From: Pseudomonadota bacterium
GTDB taxonomy: Bacteria; Pseudomonadota; Alphaproteobacteria; Rhodospirillales; Magnetospirillaceae
NCBI GenBank assembly: GCA_023458315.1
Contig: JAEXAH010000144.1
Location: 4,577 to 68,576, forward strand
DNA length: 64,000 nucleotides
Direction of reading: 5' to 3'
Of this stretch, positions 25,630 through 34,105 are shown piece by piece; positions within the stretch are counted from its first letter, which is position 1, and each line of letters starts with the position of its first letter. The translations under genes were made by a program, and so were the position numbers. Under the pieces are notes generated by a model, which made no database searches, was not told the DNA's origin, and saw only the letters and a list, made by a program, of their open reading frames with translations.

Positions 25630-27618
25630 TCAGACCTGGGCCGGTTGCGGCTTGGCGGCGCGGGCGCGGGTCGGGGCGCCGATGCGGTGGCGGCGGTCGG
25701 TCAGCGACACCAGCCCGCCCAGCACCATGACCAGGGCACCCACCCACATCCACGGCACCAGCGGGTTGAAGTACAGACGGGTGACATAGCCGCCCGCCGC
25801 ATCCTTGTCGCCGATCACCGCGTAGACGTCGCCCAGGAAGGTGCCGACGATGGCCGCCTCGGTGGTCGGGCGCGGCGGCATCTTGTAGGTGCGCTTGGCC
25901 GGAGTCATGGAGGCGAAGGTCTTGCCGTCCTTGGACACCTGGAAGAAGCCGGTGGTGGCCAGATAATTGGGGCCGGGCACGTCCTGCACGTCGGTCAGGG
26001 TGAAGGTGTAGCCCGCCACGGTCACGGCCTCGCCGATCTTCTGGCTTTGCACCGATTCCTGCTTCCACGCCGACGACGCGGTGGCGCCCGCGATGAACAG
26101 CGCCAGTCCGGCATGGGTCAGGGTCATGCCCCAGGCGGCGCGCGGCAGACGGGCGGCGCGGCGCAGGCTTTCGCCGACAGGAACCTTGAACAGCCGCACC
26201 CGCTCGGCCCATTCCGCCAGGGTGCCCAGCAGCAGCCACACCGCCAGGGCCATGCCGCCCACCGCCCACCACGGACCGGCCGCGCCGCCCTGAAGGAACC
26301 AGGTGGCGATGGCGGCGGCCACGGTCAGGCCCAGGACGATCTTCATACGGCCCAGCACGCCCGCCAGATCGGATCGCTTCCACGACATCAGCGGCCCCAC
26401 CGCCATGGCCAGCACCATGGGCACCATCAGCGGCACGAACACCGAATTGAAGAAGGGCGGGCCGACCGACACCTTGCCCAGATTGAAGGCGTCGGCGAAC
26501 AGCGGATACAGCGTGCCCAGCAGCACCGTGCCGGCGCCGGTGGCCATCAGCACGTTGTTGAGCAGCAGCGCCCCCTCGCGCGAGATGGGGGCGAACAGGC
26601 CGCCGGTCTTCAGGCTGGGGGCGCGCAGGGCGAATAGGGTGAACGAGCCGCCGATGGCCACCACCAGCAGCGCCAGGATGAACACGCCGCGCGTCGGGTC
26701 GGACGCGAAGGCATGCACCGAGGTGATGACGCCCGAACGCACCAGGAAGGTGCCCAGCAGCGACAGGCCGAAGGCCAGGATGGCCAGGAAGATGGTCCAG
26801 CTTTTCAACGCGTCGCGCTTTTCCACCACCACGGCGGAATGCAACAGCGCGGTGCCCGCCAGCCACGGCATGAACGAGGCGTTCTCGACCGGGTCCCAAT
26901 ACCACCAGCCGCCCCAGCCCAGTTCGTAATAGGCCCACCACGAGCCCAGCACGATGCCACAGGTCAGAAACACCCAGGCGGCCAGGGTCCACGGCCGCAC
27001 CCAGCGCGCCCAGGCGGCATCGACGCGGCCTTCGATCAGCGCGGCGATGGCGAACGAGAACGCCATGGAGAAGCCCACATAGCCCAGGTACAGGAACGGC
27101 GGATGAAAGGCCAGGCCGGGGTCCTGGAGCAGCGGGTTCAGGCCCTGGCCGTTGAACGGCGCCGGGTCCAGGCGCTCGAACGGGTTGGACGTGAACAGGA
27201 TGAACAGCAGGAAGCCGACGGTGATCATGGCCTGCACCGCCAGGGCGCGGGCCTTGAGACCGGGCGGCAGATTGCCGCCGAACAGCGTCACCGCCAGGCC
27301 GAACACCGCCAGGATGGTGATCCACAGCAGCAGCGACCCCTCGTGGTTGCCCCACACGCCGCTGACCTTGTACAGCATCGGCTTGTCGGTGTGGCTGTTC
27401 TGCGCCACGTTCAGCACCGAGAAATCCGACACCATATAGGCATGGGTCAGGGCGGCGAAGGCCACCGCCACCAGCAGGAACTGCACGGCCGAGGCCGGAC
27501 CGGCAAGACCCATCAGCACCGGATCGTCGCGCTGCGCGCCGATCAGCGGCACCACGGCCTGCAAGATGGTGACGCCCAGCGCCAGGATAAGGGCGAAATG
27601 GCCGATTTCGGCGATCAT
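25630..27618 (-). CDS. ccmF: Heme lyase CcmF
   Basis: 662 residues from the ATG at 27618, with AAGGA 6 bases upstream. Polytopic membrane protein (about 15 helices) with the tryptophan-rich WWD motif GWGGWWYWDPVENASFMPW and the conserved NSHTDKPMLYKVSGVWGNHE region. It attaches heme to apocytochrome c together with CcmH and CcmI. A palindromic element lies in the 130-base gap to ccmE upstream. Confidence 0.96.
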   Translation of the reverse strand: MIAEIGHFALILALGVTILQAVVPLIGAQRDDPVLMGLAGPASAVQFLLVAVAFAALTHAYMVSDFSVLNVAQNSHTDKPMLYKVSGVWGNHEGSLLLWITILAVFGLAVTLFGGNLPPGLKARALAVQAMITVGFLLFILFTSNPFERLDPAPFNGQGLNPLLQDPGLAFHPPFLYLGYVGFSMAFSFAIAALIEGRVDAAWARWVRPWTLAAWVFLTCGIVLGSWWAYYELGWGGWWYWDPVENASFMPWLAGTALLHSAVVVEKRDALKSWTIFLAILAFGLSLLGTFLVRSGVITSVHAFASDPTRGVFILALLVVAIGGSFTLFALRAPSLKTGGLFAPISREGALLLNNVLMATGAGTVLLGTLYPLFADAFNLGKVSVGPPFFNSVFVPLMVPMVLAMAVGPLMSWKRSDLAGVLGRMKIVLGLTVAAAIATWFLQGGAAGPWWAVGGMALAVWLLLGTLAEWAERVRLFKVPVGESLRRAARLPRAAWGMTLTHAGLALFIAGATASSAWKQESVQSQKIGEAVTVAGYTFTLTDVQDVPGPNYLATTGFFQVSKDGKTFASMTPAKRTYKMPPRPTTEAAIVGTFLGDVYAVIGDKDAAGGYVTRLYFNPLVPWMWVGALVMVLGGLVSLTDRRHRIGAPTRARAAKPQPAQV

Positions 27619-27650
27619 GGAGTGTCCTTCCCGAACCTTTCGCGGCACAT

Positions 27651-27731
27651 CCCTTTTTCCGCGTCATCGCCGGGCTTGACCCGGCGATCCATGGATGCCC
27701 GGATCAAGTCCGGGCATGACGGCAAAAAGGG
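27651..27731. repeat. Nested palindromic element between ccmE and ccmF
   Basis: Two hairpins, ATCGCCGGG-CTTGA-CCCGGCGAT and ATGCCCGG-ATCAAGT-CCGGGCAT, separated by CC. They are enclosed by near-perfect outer arms (CCCTTTTTCCG-CGTCAT and ATGACGGCAAAAAGGG). Elements of this ccGGGCTTGACCCGG form are common intergenic repeats in alphaproteobacteria. Confidence 0.85.
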
Positions 27732-27748
27732 AAAGCGCATCGGCATTG

Positions 27749-28195
27749 TCACTGCTTGGGTTGTTCGCCCTGCCAGTGACCGGTCTTCTTCAGACTTTCG
27801 GCCACTTCCTTGGGCATGTAATTCTCGTCGTGCTTGGCCAGCACCTCGGCGGCCTGGAACACGCCGTCCTTGCCCATCTTGCCTTCCGTCACCACGCCCT
27901 GGCCCTCGCGGAACAGGTCGGGCAACAGGCCCGAGAACACCACCGGCATGGCATGGGCGCCGTCGGTGACGCGGAAGCGCACGGTGGCGCCCTCGCGCAC
28001 CACGCTGCCCTGTTCCACCAGACCGCCCAGGCGGATGCGGCGGCCCTCGGTCGGCACCTTGGCCTCGATGATCTCGGACGGGCTGAAGAAGAAGGCCACG
28101 TCCTCGCGCAGCGCGGTCAGCACCAGCGCGGCGGCGGCGCCGACGGCCAGCACGCCCAGGACGACGAAATACAGACGACGTTGCTTGCGGGTCAT
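27749..28195 (-). CDS. ccmE: Heme chaperone CcmE
   Basis: 148 residues. An N-terminal signal anchor (RLYFVVLGVLAVGAAAALVL) is followed by the OB-fold domain. The heme-binding His is in EVLAKHDENYMPKEV. CcmE carries heme from CcmABCD to CcmF. Its start overlaps the ccmD stop by four bases. Confidence 0.96.
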   Translation of the reverse strand: MTRKQRRLYFVVLGVLAVGAAAALVLTALREDVAFFFSPSEIIEAKVPTEGRRIRLGGLVEQGSVVREGATVRFRVTDGAHAMPVVFSGLLPDLFREGQGVVTEGKMGKDGVFQAAEVLAKHDENYMPKEVAESLKKTGHWQGEQPKQ

Positions 28196-28413
28196 GATGC
28201 CTGGCTTTCCGGGGATTGGGTCGCGGCGGCGGCTTCGCGGCGGCGGCGGGACGGGCGCATCTTCTGCAATTGCTCCAGTTCGGCTTCACGGGCGCGGGCG
28301 GCGCGGATGGAGCCCACCAGCACGCCGACCATGACCAGCGCGGTCAGGGCATAGGACGGCCACACATAGCCGCCATAGCCGCCCATGTTCAGAAAGGACG
28401 AAAGGCTTTCCAT
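28192..28413 (-). CDS. ccmD: Heme exporter protein CcmD
   Basis: 73 residues. The N-terminal motif FLNMGGYGGYVWPSYALTA is the CcmD signature. One helix (about 20-38) leads to a basic, coiled cytoplasmic tail (RAREAELEQLQKMRPSRRRR). CcmD helps release holo-CcmE from CcmABC. It starts 1 base after the ccmC stop and overlaps ccmE. Confidence 0.94.
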   Translation of the reverse strand: MESLSSFLNMGGYGGYVWPSYALTALVMVGVLVGSIRAARAREAELEQLQKMRPSRRRREAAAATQSPESQAS

Positions 28414-28414
28414 C

Positions 28415-29152
28415 TCAGGCTTGCTCCGTCTGGGCGCCGTGGACCTGGGCCATGCGCAGGGTGCGGACCTTGGCGGCCGCGATCTCGGCCCGGGTGCGCA
28501 GCACCAGGACCACCAGCCAGAAGGCGTGGAACCCCACCGCCATCAGCGTCAGCGGCACCATCATGGCGGCGTCGATGCTGGGGCCGCCCATCTTCATGAC
28601 GCTGGCGGGCTGGTGCAGGGTGTTCCACCAATCCACCGACCATTTGATGATCGGCACATTGACCACGCCGACCAGCGACAGGATGGCTGCCGCCTTCTGG
28701 CCGCGCTGCGGATCGTCGAAGGCGTCGGCCAGCGCCATGTAGCCGAGATACAGGAACAGCAGGATCAGCATGCTGGTCAGCCGCGCGTCCCACACCCACC
28801 AGGTGCCCCACATGGGCTTGCCCCACAGCGCGCCCGTCACCAGACAGATGAAGGTGAAGGCGGCGCCGACCGGCGCGGTGGCACGGGCGATCAGATCGGC
28901 CAGCGGATGCTTCCAGATCAGCGCCATGGCCGAACACACCGCCATGGCGGTATAGCAGAACAGCCCCATCCAGGCCGACGGCACATGGATGTACATGATC
29001 CGGACGCTTTCGCCCTGCTGATAATCGGCGGGGCTGGCGATCAATCCGAACCACAGGCCGGCGGCCAGGGTGAGGACGGCGACGCCCACGGCCCAGGGAT
29101 GGACCAGTGTGGCGATCCGCATGAAGCGGGCGGGATTGGCGAAGCGGTGCAT
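28415..29152 (-). CDS. ccmC: Heme transporter/handling protein CcmC
   Basis: 245 residues, six membrane helices, with the WWD motif PMWGTWWVWDARLTSM and conserved His residues, including the one in YIHVPSAWMG. It loads heme onto CcmE. It is first in the ccmCDEFGHI operon; AAAGG about 9 bases upstream serves as the ribosome binding site. The 138 bases upstream to 29290 should carry the operon promoter, and I see no clear hexamers there. Confidence 0.95.
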   Translation of the reverse strand: MHRFANPARFMRIATLVHPWAVGVAVLTLAAGLWFGLIASPADYQQGESVRIMYIHVPSAWMGLFCYTAMAVCSAMALIWKHPLADLIARATAPVGAAFTFICLVTGALWGKPMWGTWWVWDARLTSMLILLFLYLGYMALADAFDDPQRGQKAAAILSLVGVVNVPIIKWSVDWWNTLHQPASVMKMGGPSIDAAMMVPLTLMAVGFHAFWLVVLVLRTRAEIAAAKVRTLRMAQVHGAQTEQA

Positions 29153-29290
29153 GGGCCTAACCTTTACCGTCCTTCCTGGCTCAATTCCAGCGCGGTTACG
29201 CGAGGTTACAGACGCTTAATGTGCGCGAGCCCTCATATGGCGCGACGACGGCAGAATTCCAGGAGACGGCAAAGACGGCATTGACGAAGA

Positions 29291-30028
29291 TCAGGCCCCG
29301 GCGTCGGGCACCAGATGCAGCGCCTTGTCCGGCCGCGCCCCGGTCAGCCAGCGTTCGGCCAGACGCGGCTGGTCCAGCAGGGCGGCCATTGCGGCGGCCA
29401 GTTCCAGCGACACCAGGGCCTTGGGCGCGCCCTTGGACAACGCCTTCAGCACCCCGGCCAGGGCGCTGTCGAAAATGCGTTCCGGGGTTTCCAGATAGAC
29501 CGGCTTCAGTTCGCCCGCCGCCAGCTTGGCGCTCATGGCGTCGATATCGTCGAAACAGGCGGCGCAGAACGCGGCGTCGATGGAATGCAGCGACCGGCAG
29601 CGCAGCGGCCGCACCGCATAGATGGAACAGGCGCCGTCATCGCCCAGGAACGGGCACGGCAGCTTGGAACGGGCGCGGGCGCGGGTGCCCATGCCGGCGG
29701 TGGCCTTGGCCGTCGCGCGGATCTTGTCCTTCAGCGGCGCCGCCTGTTCGGCGGGCAGGTCGGCCAGATGGACGGCGATGCGCGCCGCCTCGGGGGCGCT
29801 GATGCCCACCTGCTGGTGGCAGCACCAGCCGCACCCGGCCTTGCAGGCGGTGGCCGGGGCCTCCAGCAGATAGCGCACGCTGGCGCGGCGGGCGTTCCAG
29901 GTGGCGTCGGCCAGCCGGAACACGGCGTCCAGGGCTTCGCACAGGGCGGCCAGGGTGGGCTTGGGCCAGATCCGGGCCATTTCGGCGCGGGCGGCCTCGA
30001 TCAGAAAGGTTTCAGAGGCGGCAAGCAT
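29291..30028 (-). CDS. YkgJ-family Cys-cluster metal-binding protein
   Basis: 245 residues from the ATG at 30028. A helical N-terminal part is followed by the Cys-rich core CKAGCGWCCHQQVGISAPEA, then CPFLGDDGACSIYAVRPLRC and a further CAACF. This spacing is that of the YkgJ/UPF0153 family, predicted to bind zinc or an iron-sulfur cluster. The C-terminal 60 residues are helical. Function is not known. It is divergent from the di-heme peroxidase gene with a 140-base gap, so common redox or metal control is possible but unproven. Confidence 0.85.
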   Translation of the reverse strand: MLAASETFLIEAARAEMARIWPKPTLAALCEALDAVFRLADATWNARRASVRYLLEAPATACKAGCGWCCHQQVGISAPEAARIAVHLADLPAEQAAPLKDKIRATAKATAGMGTRARARSKLPCPFLGDDGACSIYAVRPLRCRSLHSIDAAFCAACFDDIDAMSAKLAAGELKPVYLETPERIFDSALAGVLKALSKGAPKALVSLELAAAMAALLDQPRLAERWLTGARPDKALHLVPDAGA

Positions 30029-30168
30029 GGGGGCAGAGCCTATGCGTTCCCGTCCGCGCTGGCAATCTTCCGACGCGGGGACTTTTGGGGCAGGCATGCG
30101 TAATTGACCTTTGAAATATTGCCCGCCTGTGCGGATTATCATGCTTGGGGGAGAACAAGGTCTGGGGC

Positions 30169-31161
30169 ATGGGGATGATTCCGGCATGGAAGGCGGCTCT
30201 GGGCGCCGCCATGATCGCATGGGCGATGGGGCTGGGCGCCGGGCAGGCGGTAGCGCAGATGCCGGTGTCGCGTGTCCAGGAACCCATCCGGCCGTTGCAG
30301 CCGCCACGCGGATTGAACGCCGACAAGGTCGCCCTGGGCAAACGGCTGTTCCATGATCCGGCCTTGTCGGCCGACGGCACCGTGTCGTGCGCCACCTGCC
30401 ATCCGCTGGAGCGGGGCGGCGCCGACGGGCAAGCGCTGTCGCGCGGCGTCGGCGGCGCGCTGGGCGGCGCCAACAGCCCCACCGTCTACAACACCAGCCT
30501 GAATCTGGCGCAGTTCTGGGACGGCCGCGCCGCCACCCTGGCCGAGCAGGTGGGTGGGCCGCTGACCCATCCGGCGGAAATGGCCTTCACCTGGGCCGGG
30601 GTTCTGACGCGGCTGCGCGCCTCGGCCCATGCCGCCGATTTCCGCCGCCTGTATGGCGGCGACGTCACCGAGGCCAGCCTGCGCGACGCCCTGGCCGAGT
30701 TCGAACGCTCGCTGATCACCACCGATTCGCCCTTCGACCGCTGGCTGGCCGGGGATGACGCGGCCCTGACCGCCGAACAGAAGCACGGCTACGACCTGTT
30801 CAAATCCTATGGCTGCGCGTCGTGCCACCAGGGGGCGGCGGTGGGCGGCAACCTGTTCCAGCGTTTCGGCTTCTTCGGCAATTGGTTCACCGATCGCGGC
30901 CGCACCGCGCCGGGCGATCTGGGCCGCTTCAACGTCACCGGCCGCGCCGCCGACAAATTCGTGTTCAAGGTGCCCAGCCTGCGTCTCGTCACCCTGACCG
31001 CGCCCTATTTCCACGACGGCAGCGTCGCCGATCTGCCCGAGGCCATCCGGCTGATGGCCCGCTATCAATTGGGCCGCGACATGGCCGAGGGCGACGTCGC
31101 CCCCATCGTCGCCTTCCTGGGCAGCCTGGTCGATCCCGCCCGCCTGGAGCGGGCACCATGA
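30169..31161 (+). CDS. Di-heme cytochrome c peroxidase (CcpA/MauG family)
   Basis: 330 residues. ATG at 30169 with AAGG 8 bases upstream; ATG at 30175 is also possible. A signal peptide ends near GAGQAVAQ. Two heme c sites are visible: SCATCH (about residue 75) and GCASCH (about 220). RGVGGALGGANSPTVYN and FKVPSLRLVTLTAPYFHDGS are family signatures, the latter with the distal ligand region. Such enzymes reduce hydrogen peroxide in the periplasm. The stop overlaps the following kinase gene (ATGA). Heme attachment would need the ccm genes in this window. Confidence 0.92.
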   Translation: MGMIPAWKAALGAAMIAWAMGLGAGQAVAQMPVSRVQEPIRPLQPPRGLNADKVALGKRLFHDPALSADGTVSCATCHPLERGGADGQALSRGVGGALGGANSPTVYNTSLNLAQFWDGRAATLAEQVGGPLTHPAEMAFTWAGVLTRLRASAHAADFRRLYGGDVTEASLRDALAEFERSLITTDSPFDRWLAGDDAALTAEQKHGYDLFKSYGCASCHQGAAVGGNLFQRFGFFGNWFTDRGRTAPGDLGRFNVTGRAADKFVFKVPSLRLVTLTAPYFHDGSVADLPEAIRLMARYQLGRDMAEGDVAPIVAFLGSLVDPARLERAP

Positions 31162-33359
31162 GGCGGCTGGCCCGGCCGGTGCTGGTGGTGTTCCTGGCGG
31201 CGCTGCTGGCCGGGATGGCCGCCTTCGCCCTGTTGGGGCGCAGCGGCGGCGACGCCCGCCGCCATGCCGCCACCCTGGCGGCGCTGGACGCGCTGGTCGA
31301 GGCGGAAACCAGCCTGGACCGCGACCTGCTGCGGGTGATGGCCGGGTTGTTGCCCCATTACGACACCCTGGTCAGCCATGGCGGCCGCTTGCAGATCCTG
31401 CTGGACGACTTGCAGGCGGCTGACAGCGGGGCCGACCTGCCCGACGACGCCCTGGCCGCCTATCGGCGGCTGGTCGAGGCCAAACTGGCCACCGCCGAAC
31501 AGATCAAGGCGGCGGCCAGCATGGTCAGCAAGGAAGATTCCTATCTGCCCTTCGCCGTGGAACGTTTCGTGGCGACGGCGCCGCCGCTTCAGGCGGCGCG
31601 GGTGCAGCAGGCGCTGATCGGCCTGACGGCGGGCGCCACCAGTGCCGCCCCAACCGCGAGCGACCGCATGGCGGCGCGGGTGGATGAATTCGCCGCCGCC
31701 GCCGATCCGGTGCTGGCGGGCATCGGCGCCCACATGCGGGTGCTGCTGGAGCAGCGCCGGGCGCTGGCCGATGCCACCGCCGCCTATTTCGCCATCGACA
31801 GCCGCGCCGCCCTGGATGGGGCGCGGGCCGCCTACATGACCGCCTACGGCATCCGCCAGGACCGTTCGGCGGTGCTGGAAAGCGGCCTTCAGGTATTGGC
31901 GGTGGCGCTGTTCCTGGCGCTGGGCGTCGCCATCTCGCGCCTGGGTCGCGCCCAGGAACAGGCGGAACAGGCGCACGGCCAGTTGGTGGACGCGGTGGAC
32001 AGCCTTCAGGAAGCCTTCGCCCTGTTCGATCACGGCCGCCGTCTGGTGCTGTGCAACGCCCGCTATGACGCGCTGTTCCCCGGCCATGGCCGCATCGAGG
32101 GCTTCCGGCCGCTGCTGGCGGTCATGCGCCCCTGGCAGGTGGACGACGAACCGCCGCTGGCCGATGACGGCGGGGCGCGGCAGGCGCTGGTGGTCAACCC
32201 GGTGGACGGCCGCGCCCACCTGTTCCGCAGCCAGCCCACCGCCGGGCACGGCGTGGTGTGCCTGTTCACCGACATCACCGAACACCGGCAGGCCGAAGCG
32301 GAAATCCGCAAGCTGACGGCGGCGGTGGAACAAAGCCCGGTGGCCATCGTGGTCACGGATGCCGATGCCCGCATGGAATACGTCAACCCGCGTTTCCTGG
32401 AAATGACCGGCTATTCCGAGGCCGAGGTGCTGGGCAGCACCCCGCGCATGCTGAAATCCGGCGAGGTGGTGCCCGCCGTGTACGAGGAAATGTGGAAGAC
32501 CATCAGCGCCGGGCTGACCTGGCGCGGCGAATTGGTCAACCGGCGCAAGAACGGCGAATTGTACTGGGAAAGCGCCACCATCTCGCCCATCCGCGACGGC
32601 GGCGGCCGCATCACCCATTACGTGGCGCTGAAAGAGGACGTCACCCGGCGCAAGGCCAACGAGGATCTGCTGCTGCACGCCAACACCGATGTCGAGCGCA
32701 TGCTGTTCGCCGCCTCGCACGATTTGCAGGAACCGGTGCGGCTGATGCAGACCTATTGCCAGAAGCTGGACCGGCAATTGCCGCCCGAGGCGGCGGCCAC
32801 CGCCCGCGAAAGCATGGATTTCATCATGGCGGCGGCGCGGCAATTGGGGCTGCTGATCAACGGCCTGGCCGCCTACAGCCGCTCGGGGCGGCCCAGCGAC
32901 GCCTTTGCCCCGGTGGATTGCGCCAGCGTCGCCCGCCGCGCCGTGGCCGAATGCCTGGCCGCCTGTCCGCAGCTCAATCCCCGCATCCGCATCGAGCATC
33001 TGCCCATGGTGCAGGGCGATTCTGTGCTGCTGGTCATGTTGCTGGAAAATCTGATCAGCAACGCCATCAAGTTCCGTCACCCCGACCGGGCGCCCGACAT
33101 CGTCATCCGGGCCGAGGCCGACGGCGCGTTCTGGCGCATCGACGTCGCCGATAACGGCATCGGCATCGACGAACCCTATCTGGCCACCATCACCCAGCCG
33201 TTCTCGCGGTTGTTCCCGCGCGCCACCCATCCCGGCGCCGGTCTGGGGCTGGCGTCCTGCGTCAAGATCGCCCGCGCCCATGGCGGCAGGCTGGCGCTGG
33301 ATTCCCGGCCCGGCCAGGGCACGGTGGTGCATGTTTGGCTGCCCGCCGCCCGTGCCTGA
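31158..33359 (+). CDS. Membrane sensor histidine kinase, DAHL-PAS-PAS architecture
   Basis: 733 residues. Two helices (about 6-27 and 235-255) enclose a helical periplasmic domain. Its start, ETSLDRDLLRVMAGLLPHYD followed by TLV, matches the DAHL sensor domain as I remember it. Two PAS domains follow (about 275-375, SLQEAFALFDHGRRLVLCNA; and about 385-500, VEQSPVAIVVTDADARMEYV). The kinase core has His in FAASHDLQEPVRLMQTYC (the HDLQEP type) and an ATPase with LLENLISNAIKF, VADNGIGID and HPGAGLGLASC. Translation is coupled to the peroxidase, and no response regulator is adjacent. Confidence 0.9.
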   Translation: MRRLARPVLVVFLAALLAGMAAFALLGRSGGDARRHAATLAALDALVEAETSLDRDLLRVMAGLLPHYDTLVSHGGRLQILLDDLQAADSGADLPDDALAAYRRLVEAKLATAEQIKAAASMVSKEDSYLPFAVERFVATAPPLQAARVQQALIGLTAGATSAAPTASDRMAARVDEFAAAADPVLAGIGAHMRVLLEQRRALADATAAYFAIDSRAALDGARAAYMTAYGIRQDRSAVLESGLQVLAVALFLALGVAISRLGRAQEQAEQAHGQLVDAVDSLQEAFALFDHGRRLVLCNARYDALFPGHGRIEGFRPLLAVMRPWQVDDEPPLADDGGARQALVVNPVDGRAHLFRSQPTAGHGVVCLFTDITEHRQAEAEIRKLTAAVEQSPVAIVVTDADARMEYVNPRFLEMTGYSEAEVLGSTPRMLKSGEVVPAVYEEMWKTISAGLTWRGELVNRRKNGELYWESATISPIRDGGGRITHYVALKEDVTRRKANEDLLLHANTDVERMLFAASHDLQEPVRLMQTYCQKLDRQLPPEAAATARESMDFIMAAARQLGLLINGLAAYSRSGRPSDAFAPVDCASVARRAVAECLAACPQLNPRIRIEHLPMVQGDSVLLVMLLENLISNAIKFRHPDRAPDIVIRAEADGAFWRIDVADNGIGIDEPYLATITQPFSRLFPRATHPGAGLGLASCVKIARAHGGRLALDSRPGQGTVVHVWLPAARA

Positions 33360-33364
33360 GCGGT

Positions 33365-33730
33365 CTATCCCCGGCGCAGCAGATGCGTGATGCGGTCGGG
33401 CAGCGCCCGCAGGATGGCGTGGGCCTGCTGATCCAGGCGGTCCAGTTCGGAAACCAGCGGCGCCACCGCCGCGCGCACCTGTTCGGGGGGCAGGCCGGGC
33501 AATTGCTGGCGGACGATGGTCAGCCAGTCGGCCAGATCCTTGGCCCGCCGGGCGGTCAGGGTCAGTTCGGCACGGGTTTCGGACAACAGGTTGGCGCGGT
33601 CCAGCAGGATCAGGCTTTGCCCCAGGCTCATCAGGATCAGGTCCAGATGCCCCGCCAGACCGGCCAGGGCAGCGTCCAGTTCGGCGCGATCGTCTGGAAT
33701 ACGCTTGGGAAAGGCGACGACGTTAGTCAT
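33365..33730 (-). CDS. Unknown helical protein
   Basis: 121 residues from the ATG at 33730, which overlaps the upstream small gene by 8 bases. After a basic start (VVAFPKRIPDD) the sequence is a string of amphipathic helices with Leu repeats (LAGHLDLILMSLGQSLILLD, LVSELDRLDQQAHAILRAL). No membrane segment, no Cys, no catalytic motif. The four-helix look suggests a protein-interaction or phosphotransfer-like bundle, but there is no HxxKG motif. It ends five bases from the stop of the DAHL kinase on the other strand. Confidence 0.6.
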   Translation of the reverse strand: MTNVVAFPKRIPDDRAELDAALAGLAGHLDLILMSLGQSLILLDRANLLSETRAELTLTARRAKDLADWLTIVRQQLPGLPPEQVRAAVAPLVSELDRLDQQAHAILRALPDRITHLLRRG

Positions 33731-33908
33731 GGGGCCTCCGCGACAGGTCTTCCAGGCGGTCGTGCAGGGTGACGACCCGCGCCACCAGATGGTCCAGCCC
33801 CGCGATGGTCAGGCCCAGATGGCCCTTGCCGTCATAGCTGTCGGGGATTTGCTGGTAACACGCCTTGGCGGCGGCCATGGCGCTGACGGCCTTGATGTCG
33901 CGGTACAT
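33723..33908 (-). CDS. Unknown 61-residue protein
   Basis: ATG at 33908 with GGAGG 7 bases upstream, a good ribosome binding site. The sequence is partly helical (AVSAMAAAKACYQQIPDSYD) with GLTIAGLDHLVARVVTLHDR near the end. No known family. It overlaps the 121-residue gene by 8 bases, so the two should be co-translated. Confidence 0.6.
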   Translation of the reverse strand: MYRDIKAVSAMAAAKACYQQIPDSYDGKGHLGLTIAGLDHLVARVVTLHDRLEDLSRRPHD

Positions 33909-34003
33909 GGCGCCCCTCCTGATGGATTATGTCCTTAGTCGTGGATGATGATCGCGGCCAGAGGTTGCGCACATCCCCATTCGGGGACATCCCCACCGCC
34001 GTC

Positions 34004-34049
34004 GCGGCAATTTCACTTGGCCACCGCTATAGCGGCAATTTCACTTGGC
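34004..34049. promoter_or_regulatory. Pair of 18-base direct repeats upstream of the solute-binding protein gene
   Basis: GCGGCAATTTCACTTGGC occurs at 34004-34021 and again at 34032-34049, exactly 28 bases apart. They lie 57 bases before the ATG at 34106 and within the divergent spacer, so they could be operator half-sites or an accidental duplication. Confidence 0.5.
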
Positions 34050-34105
34050 TTGCCGCCCGGGGGGTTGCACCATGCCGGAAATTTTTCCCGTCATGGATTT
34101 CCGTC

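Noticed and set aside
30103..30140. Sigma-70 promoter (TTGACC) for the di-heme peroxidase gene
   Set aside because: No -10 hexamer lies at the right spacing; the match is weak.
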